From Herbaspirillum sp. CF444 (GTDB lineage Bacteria > Pseudomonadota > Gammaproteobacteria > Burkholderiales > Burkholderiaceae_D): a DNA stretch of 53,282 bases. A model generated the notes under the pieces. The model made no database searches. It was not told where the DNA came from and was given only the letters and a program-made list of their open reading frames with translations. Within the stretch, counting starts at the first letter, position 1; the number at the start of each line of letters is the position of its first letter. This document shows positions 1 through 7,100 of the stretch, one piece after another. The position numbers and the translations under genes were made by a program. The stretch spans positions 1-53,282 of the forward strand of contig NZ_AKJW01000017.1 in assembly GCF_000282135.1 (NCBI RefSeq). The letters run 5' to 3'.

Positions 1-2
1 CG

Positions 3-98
3 CCGCAAGGCCTGAAGCTGATTGAACTCGCGACGGGTGTGACCAAGGAAGAAGTCATCGCCAATACCGAAGCCGCACTGGATGTGAGCGCGGTATAG
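3..98 (+). CDS. 3-oxoacid CoA-transferase, subunit B (C-terminal end only)
   Basis: Only the last 31 codons are in the window; the reading frame enters from the left edge and stops at TAG 96-98. The translated tail contains GLKLIELATGVTKEEVIANT, which matches the C-terminal helix region of CoA-transferase B subunits (ScoB/AtoA/PcaJ type). These proteins move CoA between succinyl-CoA and acetoacetate or another 3-oxoacid. A hairpin terminator follows directly, so this is the end of its transcription unit, and the next gene has its own ribosome-binding site. Which 3-oxoacid it uses cannot be told from this fragment. Family assignment rests on tail similarity only. Confidence 0.7.
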   Translation, partial: PQGLKLIELATGVTKEEVIANTEAALDVSAV

Positions 99-121
99 AT
101 GCTTGGTGAGTAACGACAACG

Positions 122-154
122 GCGTCGGCTGAATAATCAGCCGGCGCTTTTTTT
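122..154 (+). terminator. Rho-independent terminator after the CoA-transferase gene
   Basis: An 11-bp stem (gcgtcggctga, 122-132, with tcagccggcgc, 137-147, one G-U pair) closes a 4-nt ATAA loop and is followed by seven T (148-154). It lies 24 nt after the stop of the CoA-transferase gene. Confidence 0.9.
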
Positions 155-185
155 ATGAGCCTTTCAGAAAGACACAAGGAAACCT

Positions 186-638
186 ATGCGCGAAATCGCA
201 AGCATCGAAGCACTCAACGAACTGGTCGGACAGGAAGTCGCCGTCAGCGACTGGATCGAAGTCACGCAGGAGCAGGTCAACCTGTTCGCCGACGCCACCG
301 GCGATCATCAATGGATCCACGTCGATGTCGAGCGCAGCAAGCGCGAATTGCCGTTCGGCGGGACCGTGGCGCACGGTTTCCTGACGCTGGGGCTGCTGCC
401 GAAAATCATGGGACAGAGCATCTCCATGGGCAATGTCAAGATGCTGCTCAACTACGGCCTCAATCGCGTGCGTTTTCCGGCGCCGTTGCCGGTTGGTAGC
501 TCGGTGCGCGGACGCATCGTCCTGCAATCGGTCGAAGAGATCCCCGGCGGCGCGCAGGTGGTATGGGAAATCACCATGGAGCGCGAAGACAGCGACAAGC
601 CGGTGTGCGTGGCGGAGTTCATCGTTCGCCGCTACTGA
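186..638 (+). CDS. MaoC-family (hot-dog fold) dehydratase
   Basis: A 150-residue protein of MaoC/NodN type. FADATGDHQWIHVD (about residues 36-49) is the hydratase-2 signature with the catalytic Asp and His, and FGGTVAHGFLTLGLLP follows as the usual substrate-tunnel segment. The family hydrates trans-2-enoyl-CoA to (R)-3-hydroxyacyl-CoA; single-domain members like this act on CoA esters of short or medium length, but the substrate here is inferred only. The start is chosen for AAGGA six bases upstream of ATG 186. It is separated from the preceding CoA-transferase by a terminator, so it is probably transcribed on its own. A weak 8-bp hairpin without a T-run lies after the stop (645-665). Confidence 0.85.
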   Translation: MREIASIEALNELVGQEVAVSDWIEVTQEQVNLFADATGDHQWIHVDVERSKRELPFGGTVAHGFLTLGLLPKIMGQSISMGNVKMLLNYGLNRVRFPAPLPVGSSVRGRIVLQSVEEIPGGAQVVWEITMEREDSDKPVCVAEFIVRRY

Positions 639-707
639 CCGGATGCCGGTTCAGTAAGAACCGGCGATCACCATGGCGGCGCGTTGGCAAAGTTTGCACG
701 GACAGAT

Positions 708-1463
708 TCACGATCGGGCACCGTTTTTTGCGGCGCGCGGTGAGCGAAATGCCGGATTCCAGGCGAGCTGCCTGCGCGCCTTGGCGTTGCTGACTTCCGC
801 GTTGTCTTCCGTAATGTTGAATACGCCGACGGCTTCCTTTTGCAGCGCCAGCAAGGCCGCGTGCGCTGCCGCCTCCACGTGCACCGGGCCGGCGCCTTTT
901 GCTTCCATGGTCCAGGTTCCGGGGCCGTAAAGCTGGCCGTAACGCAGCACCGTACCCGCCAGGCCGGGCGCTTGCAACACTTGTGTTTCCAACGCCACGA
1001 CGCCGTCGATGCTGACGCGACGAGCGCCTTCGGCGTTGACGTCCAGCGCGCTTTCTTCCATGTAGGGTTGCTTGCCGTTGGCGTAGGCCCAGGCGATGCT
1101 CTGGGCGATCATGTGCCTGGCGCCTGCAGCGAGGGCGGCGGCAATCAGATTGCGCGTGCCTTCGTTGCGCACGCGTGCATTGCGCTGGCCGGCCTCGGCC
1201 ATGGCTTGCGGATCGAGCTGCTGCGGAAGATCGGTGAGCTGATGGATCACCACGGCCGGGGCAATCCGCATCAATTCCGCGGCGAGGGCTTGCGCATCGA
1301 AGACGTCGACCACGACCGGCACCGCGCCCAGCGATTCAAGTTTATCCGCGCGCGCCTGTCGGCGCGTGCTGCCGTACACCTCATAACCCGCGTCAACCAG
1401 CAGCGGGACCAGTGCCGTACCGATGGCGCCTGCTGCGCCGGCCAGAAATATTTTTTCGCCCAT
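708..1463 (-). CDS. NAD(P)-dependent epimerase/dehydratase-like protein
   Basis: Extended short-chain dehydrogenase/reductase fold of about 251 residues. The N-terminus carries the glycine-rich dinucleotide motif GAAGAIG right after the first beta strand, and RYGQLYGPGTW in the second half is typical of NAD-dependent epimerases. The usual YxxxK pair is not evident: IAWAYANGKQPYMEE is the nearest stretch, so catalysis may be atypical. Two adjacent ATGs (1466 and 1463) are possible starts; the AGGGA ribosome-binding site is 2 nt from the first and 5 nt from the second, so the second is preferred. Substrate unknown. It stands alone, convergent with the MaoC gene. Confidence 0.75.
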   Translation of the reverse strand: MGEKIFLAGAAGAIGTALVPLLVDAGYEVYGSTRRQARADKLESLGAVPVVVDVFDAQALAAELMRIAPAVVIHQLTDLPQQLDPQAMAEAGQRNARVRNEGTRNLIAAALAAGARHMIAQSIAWAYANGKQPYMEESALDVNAEGARRVSIDGVVALETQVLQAPGLAGTVLRYGQLYGPGTWTMEAKGAGPVHVEAAAHAALLALQKEAVGVFNITEDNAEVSNAKARRQLAWNPAFRSPRAAKNGARS

Positions 1464-1642
1464 CATGTTCCCTTTTCATTGGAACACTTAGTCTAAGGTC
1501 GCAGGTGGCTGTAAAGAAGGGCCAAAAATGGATTCAATGACTAGGCCATGATTCCGGAACGCGGGAGGAGAACGAAGCGAAGCAGGGGTGAAAAGCGGAC
1601 GACGCAGCAACGCTGTCCGCCCAAGCGGTCAATGCGCAGGCA

Positions 1643-2335
1643 TCAGCGCTTCTGGTATTGCGTATTGCCGAACAGGATGTCTCTCGCCTTGTCGTCGGTC
1701 AGCGCCTTGCGCTTGTCGGCCAGCACGGTGACGCCGCGTTGCACGGCGGGACGCGCGTTGATGGCGTCGAACCAGCGTTGCACATTGGGGAAGTCGCTCA
1801 GTTCTATGCCCTGGTTTTTCCACGAACGCGTCCACGGGAAGCAGGCGATGTCGGCGATGGTGTATTCGTCGCCGGCGAGGTAGGCGGTCTTCGACAATTG
1901 CTTGTCGAGTACGCCGTACAAACGTTTGGCTTCGTTGCTGTAGCGGTTGACGGCGTAGTCGATTTTTTCCGGCGCATAGATGCGAAAATGGTGGGCCTGG
2001 CCGAGCATCGGGCCGAGGCCGCCCATCTGGAACATCACCCACTGCAGGACGTTGAATTTTTCACGGTCGGTGTCGCCGAGAAACTTGCCGGTTTTGCCGG
2101 CCAGGTAAATCAGGATCGCGCCCGATTCGAACATCGAAATCGGCTTGCCGTCGGGACCGTCGGAGTCCACGATGGCGGGGATTTTATTGTTCGGGGAAAT
2201 CTTCAGGAAATCATCGGTGAACTGGTCGCCGGCGCCGATGTCGATGGCGTGGGCGCGATAGTCCAGGCCGCATTCCTCCAGCATGATGTGGACCTTGTGG
2301 CCGTTCGGCGTGGCCCAGCTGTAAACGTCAATCAT
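1643..2335 (-). CDS. Glutathione S-transferase, YfcG/YghU type
   Basis: A 230-residue two-domain glutathione transferase. The N-terminal thioredoxin-like domain starts MIDVYSWATPNGHKV; Thr/Asn in place of a catalytic Cys or Tyr is the pattern of the Ure2p/YfcG class, whose members act as glutathione-dependent disulfide oxidoreductases. SPNNKIPAIVD (cis-proline loop) and MFESGAILIYLA (glutathione-binding ESGAI) follow, then the all-helical C-terminal domain with the conserved N-cap YTIADIACFPW. Cytoplasmic. A 10-bp inverted repeat lies just upstream of the start and may be an operator. The physiological substrate is not evident. Confidence 0.88.
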   Translation of the reverse strand: MIDVYSWATPNGHKVHIMLEECGLDYRAHAIDIGAGDQFTDDFLKISPNNKIPAIVDSDGPDGKPISMFESGAILIYLAGKTGKFLGDTDREKFNVLQWVMFQMGGLGPMLGQAHHFRIYAPEKIDYAVNRYSNEAKRLYGVLDKQLSKTAYLAGDEYTIADIACFPWTRSWKNQGIELSDFPNVQRWFDAINARPAVQRGVTVLADKRKALTDDKARDILFGNTQYQKR

Positions 2336-2363
2336 GGTCTTCCTTATTCAACTAATAACAAGG

Positions 2364-2394
2364 CATTCTTCGCAAGTCTTGCTCGCGAAGAATG
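2364..2394. promoter_or_regulatory. Inverted repeat upstream of the glutathione S-transferase gene
   Basis: Perfect 10-bp arms cattcttcgc (2364-2373) and gcgaagaatg (2385-2394) are separated by 11 nt. The repeat begins 28 nt upstream of the GST start on the minus strand and lies after the acetyltransferase stop. No T-run follows on either strand, so an operator or leader hairpin is more likely than a terminator. Confidence 0.45.
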
Positions 2395-2466
2395 AGTGGC
2401 AGATAAGCCGGCTTAGTGTAGCCGAAGGTGTTGAAATGCGCTGACGGAGGTGCGTTTCAGATGGTG

Positions 2467-3624
2467 TCAGCTGCGCGAAAAACGGCGCGTGATGGCATAG
2501 CTGCGCAAGCGCGTGTAAGCATGGAACAGATGCGCGGCACGGCGGCGCGGCGACAGCTGGACGGCGCTGTAATGCGACTGCTCCCTGGGTTGCCAGCGTA
2601 GCTTGGAGTAGTCCTGGCCGGTCGATAAATTGACGCATTCGAACGCATTCTCGATTGCCCATCGCATGGCATGCACAACGACTGTGGTCATGATGCTGTA
2701 TTGGCGCCATTCGATATCGTAACCGGAGTAGTAAAGATATAGCTGACGATCGCAGATAAAACCCAGGCGAATGGCGACGACCTGCTTGTCGACGACGACC
2801 TGAAAGATGCGCAGACAATCGCGTTGCGCCATGTCAAGCGCGTAGGCGGACAAGAAGTCGCGGCTCTTTTGATCGGCAAATACGTTGGCGTGCTTCACGC
2901 TGTTGACGACGTCGGCGCGCATGGCGTGCAAGCGGAAAAAATGTTCCATCGCGTCGGCGACGTCGTGCGGCGCGCTAATGATGCGCAGCTCATGTCGCAC
3001 GTTGGCGCGTTTGAGAGAGTTGAAGCATTTGCGGATGGCTTCTTTCATGTTGCGCGACAAACCAGCTTTCAATTCATCCCAGGACGGTGGCAGCGGCACA
3101 TAGTAAAACGGTCGAGCCTTGCACGGCGGCGTTCCCGGGGAGGCCAGTTCGGCGGCTTGTGTTTCGCTCAATCCCGGCCATTCAACCCAATCCCATAATC
3201 TCTGGTTGTGCCGCAAATAGTCTTGGATGGCTGCCATTGCATTGCTGGCGTAGTGCGGATCGCATATGAAACCACGGATTTCCGTGATGTTGGGATCGGC
3301 GCCGAAGAATTGCAGCACCCGGATGCCAAAGGCGCCGATGCCGGGACGCGTGCTGATCATCATCGGTGCAATGGCGACCAGTTCATTTTCCCGATTACGA
3401 AACGCAAAGGCGTGCAGTTCGTCGTGAATCAGCATCTTCCTGGCGCGAAGATGTTGCCACCACAAGATATTCCAGCGCGCAGTGGTGAAGGGCACGTGGA
3501 GAGATTGTCTTTTTTCGAGCGCTTCCCATTCGCTGGTCAACGCGATCAGGCTCTCTATATTTGTGATGATCTCAAGTTGCAATTCATCGAGCTTCTCTAA
3601 GTTTTGCGTGAACTCACGTCGCAT
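2467..3624 (-). CDS. GNAT-family acetyltransferase of the CelD/FemAB-like type
   Basis: A 385-residue protein resembling the acetyltransferase called CelD in cellulose or polysaccharide loci. The N-terminal third has the WNILWWQHL and ELVAIAPMM pattern. The C-terminal GNAT fold shows a strand and pocket around RIFQVVVDKQVVAIRLGF and LYLYYSGYD, then NLSTGQDYSKLRWQP, the usual end of this family. No signal peptide or membrane segment, so it is cytoplasmic. These proteins acylate a sugar or peptidoglycan precursor; the acceptor here is unknown and no polysaccharide genes are adjacent. The start is supported by AAGGGA 3 nt before ATG. It is the last intact gene before the accessory island. Confidence 0.75.
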   Translation of the reverse strand: MRREFTQNLEKLDELQLEIITNIESLIALTSEWEALEKRQSLHVPFTTARWNILWWQHLRARKMLIHDELHAFAFRNRENELVAIAPMMISTRPGIGAFGIRVLQFFGADPNITEIRGFICDPHYASNAMAAIQDYLRHNQRLWDWVEWPGLSETQAAELASPGTPPCKARPFYYVPLPPSWDELKAGLSRNMKEAIRKCFNSLKRANVRHELRIISAPHDVADAMEHFFRLHAMRADVVNSVKHANVFADQKSRDFLSAYALDMAQRDCLRIFQVVVDKQVVAIRLGFICDRQLYLYYSGYDIEWRQYSIMTTVVVHAMRWAIENAFECVNLSTGQDYSKLRWQPREQSHYSAVQLSPRRRAAHLFHAYTRLRSYAITRRFSRS

Positions 3625-3714
3625 GCTTCCCTTGTTTTTATTGTCGACACCATAGGGATTCTCGCAGATATGTGGGACAAAATTAACAAGTGTTAAGAAA
3701 AATATCTATGTAAA

Positions 3715-4165
3715 TCAAATCCTTGTGAGTAGGTTGTGTTTTTCTGCAGTGAAGATTTCAGATAGCGTATCGGTAGCGCCCTGGCTTAACGCAGTTTTGA
3801 TTTGCACGAATTGTGCCGCAGGCGTTAGCGCCAGATGTTCTGCCCATGCCAATGCCTGATCCAGTGCAGCGCCATCCGCCGCCACCTTGTTGACGACGCC
3901 GGCGGCCTGCAAGCGCGGTACATGGATTGGCTGGGCATCGAAGAAGATTTCGGATACCAGTTGTGGTGGCAGCGCCTTTTGTAGGAACCAGCCGGCACCA
4001 CCGGCCGCGCCGACGTTGCCATGCGTGGCGCTGATGGAAAACCGGGACAACGCCTGATTCTGATTTGCGTCAGGACGGCGGTTGTGCTGGTGGCAGAGCA
4101 GGGCATGCGCTGATTCTGAGGATGCTTCAGTTCCAATGAACAGCATGTCGTTTGCGCGGACGACA
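3715..4165 (-). pseudogene. Decayed crotonase-family paralogue (relic)
   Basis: The frame read on the minus strand from about 4146 to 3715 is a damaged copy of the gene at 10143-10859. GGAGWFLQKALPPQ matches GGAGWFLPQRLPQQ there, LQAAGVVNKVAADGAALDQ matches LQAAGLVNKLSADGAALDK, and both end in SEKHxLLT. Near 4110-4160 residues ANDMLFIGTEA align with GADQCFCSGVEA, but about 60 residues between these blocks are missing or replaced, and the first fifty or so codons are absent. No start codon with a ribosome-binding site fits a functional enzyme. Homology reaches to within a few bases of the stop codon of the giant gene at 4166, as if that gene had replaced the 5' part of the relic. Confidence 0.75.
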
Positions 4166-7100
4166 TCAATCCGGAATCAATCCTATCCCTTCATTAAACA
4201 CGATGTGTCCGAATATGTTGATGGGCATATAATCATCGTTCGGGATTTTCAATCCTATAAACGTCCAGATAATCGTCGCCACATCCTTGACGTCCTGACG
4301 ACCGAAACTACCTCCCTCATCCACCCGGCGCTTGATGAACTTGGTTACGCTCGATGCGATCGGACGCAGCGCCAGTCCGGTGGCAACCACATTTCCGGTC
4401 AGGGGAACATAGCCCCCCAACTCGAGCAGCTTATGCACTGCTGCGCCTATGTCCTTCGCGATCTGCTTATCCTGCTCCGTCCAGTCGCCGTGAACATTCA
4501 TGAGTTGAACGGACAGATCACCAATCGGATTTTCCAGCGCCTTGTCGAGGTTATGCAGAAACAGCTTCAGCGTATAGCCCGAATAATCCGTCAATATGCT
4601 GGGGGTGACATCGACAGGCACTCGCCTGACGCCTCCCGAAGGATCGATTTCGGAACCGTCATCCTGCTTTATCCAATATGGCTGTCCCCGCTCATAGACT
4701 TTTTCAAGCAAATCTTCCATGGTTTTCTCAAGCGATTTTTCAAGAAAATCCTTCAGCGTCGGCGGCGCATACCATTTCATGCCCTTGTCGCGCAACAACA
4801 TCGATGCCGCCTTGTCCATCCCGGCCATATTGATCACGCCGTATTCGTCTTTGTCGGGCAACGTTTGCATGTCGTTCAACTGCCTGGCCAGTTCCAGTTG
4901 CCAGGTGAAATCGCTGGCTGATGCGGCCATCTCAGGACGAAATCTTCTGAGGTAATTTTCCGCGAGCCTGACATAGCGTATGTCGGCGCCGGCGATGGTT
5001 CGTATCGATTGAAACACCTGCGCCTGCAACACGTCGGGCGTTGGTTCTTCGTCCTCCTTCGCGACGTCGGAGGGACGGTGAGGATGCAACAGGGGGAAGT
5101 TGTTGTCGATAATATGCTTCCAGTCGTCATAAACTTCGAGCATCTGCGCGATGGAGATCACGATCGATTTTCGTTCACCGTCATGTTCATGTCCCTCATC
5201 CAGAGCGTTCATTTTCATCACCAGCGGGTTGATCTCCATGGCGTTGGCGGCGATGTCGAGAATATGCTTTTCACTATAGACATAATCCGCCGTGATCCTG
5301 TCTCGATAGGCCAACGCGGACATTTCCCACGCCGCTCTGTCGATTTTCCTGAAATCCTTGTTACTGTTATCCGATGTCGTCAGCGTCTGAATATCTTTCA
5401 GCCGATTGATCTGCTCGATATACATGGACCTTTCGGTATAGCTGGAAGACGCCCCATGCCCCAGCGTTTCATGCACCACATCCACTGCTCTTTTATAGTG
5501 TAAGAAATCCAGGCAGCCTTTGTTGATGGAACAATCGTTTCCATTGATGATCCGGCTGGACATGTCCACCAGCAATTGCTTCAGATCGATTCTTTCCGCG
5601 CGGGTGACGATGGAAATGATATCCGGCTCTTCTTTCTCCAGATCCATTTCGCTCAACACGGTTCTGACGGATTCTTCGGAGACATGCGCATATCCCGAAT
5701 GTTCCGATTGATCCACCTGCATCAGCCAGTACAAGGCTCTTCCCTCGCGATTGAGGGCATGCTCCTGTTTCAGATGCTGCGGTCCGAGCTCCACATAGTT
5801 TTTATTGACCATGTTGACCATTTTCATGTTCAGCTCATGCATTTCGCCTGAACTGGCTGTGTCCACATAAAAATTCCCCAGCATGGCTTCCGAGCGCGAC
5901 TGTATGAAGTGAGCGTCATTCAACAGGCGCACTCTGGCCGCTTGCGCAAAATACATGAAGAAATTTTCACCGCTCTCTATCTTCATCGGTTTCGTCTGGA
6001 AGAAGTCGGTTTTATCATCGGCGTGCTCAAGCAGATAATCGAAGCCGTGTTCTGTTTCTCCGTTTTTCGATTTGCGCTCGCTTCTGCTTCTGAGCTCGAT
6101 GTGCCGCTTGATGACGTCATGCGTGTCTCCGTCCGAGACGACACCGCGGAACCACTCGTTCAATTGAGCTTCATCTTTAAATTCGAAAAACGGATTGTCT
6201 GCTCCGATGAAATAGAGAACGATGAGTTTATTTTTTTTGTCGGTAAATTTGATGATGTCGTGAAACGCACTTCCCAGCACATTGAAATTCTCAACGATGA
6301 CATCGGGAAAGCGGGCGATATTGTTCTTGATCGTCGTGGCCTCTTCGGCAGTTATGCCCGGCCGCTGCAAGTCCGCCTGATAACCCGATTTCAATGATTT
6401 CAAAAAAGCCAGCCGCAGCAGTTCAGTGGCCTGTTGCGTTAATTCATATTCATACTGGCTTAACGACACCATGAAGTGACGCCTGATATTCTCCGTCAGC
6501 AGTCCAAAATTATTCAGTCCCGACTGCCCGTCTGTTTTTCTGCTCCAGTAGGTTTCGTACTTCGCCCCAAGACCGGCGGCGTTCTTCTGCAGATTCGTGT
6601 AATACCTTTTTTCAAATGGAACGGTCTCCCGGTTGGCCGGAACTTTGATTTTCGGATCTGCCTGCAATATTTTCAGATCGTATAGTTTCAGTGTTTTTAT
6701 CATTGCGTGAAGCACGCTGCGATTGTTTGCCAGAGAAAACGTGAACGGATCCACATTTTTTTCCTTTTCCTCGTGCACATCCATGAACCGGTGCTGCTCA
6801 TTGAGCATGGTTCTGGGCACGAGAACACGCAACGTGTCCGCGAGCTTCTTCACCGCCGGCGCGTCCCCTGTCAATATGAGCTTTGGCTTGTAGTCTTCAT
6901 CCATGAAAGTGACGCGCATGTGACGGCTGTCAAGAAAAGACTGGGTTTTAAAATAAAACCTGTTGACGCTATTATTTTCAAGCGTTCTGCCGTCGTCGCC
7001 GTCCAGCGACACCGGTACCCATATGCGCATCGGCACATGGTCGTCCATCGCTACGATAGTCCCTTTTTGCCCTGGATACAGGATGAAGCTGCCATATTTG

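Noticed and set aside
645..665. 8-bp hairpin after the MaoC gene
   Set aside because: No T-run and short stem; not enough for a terminator call.
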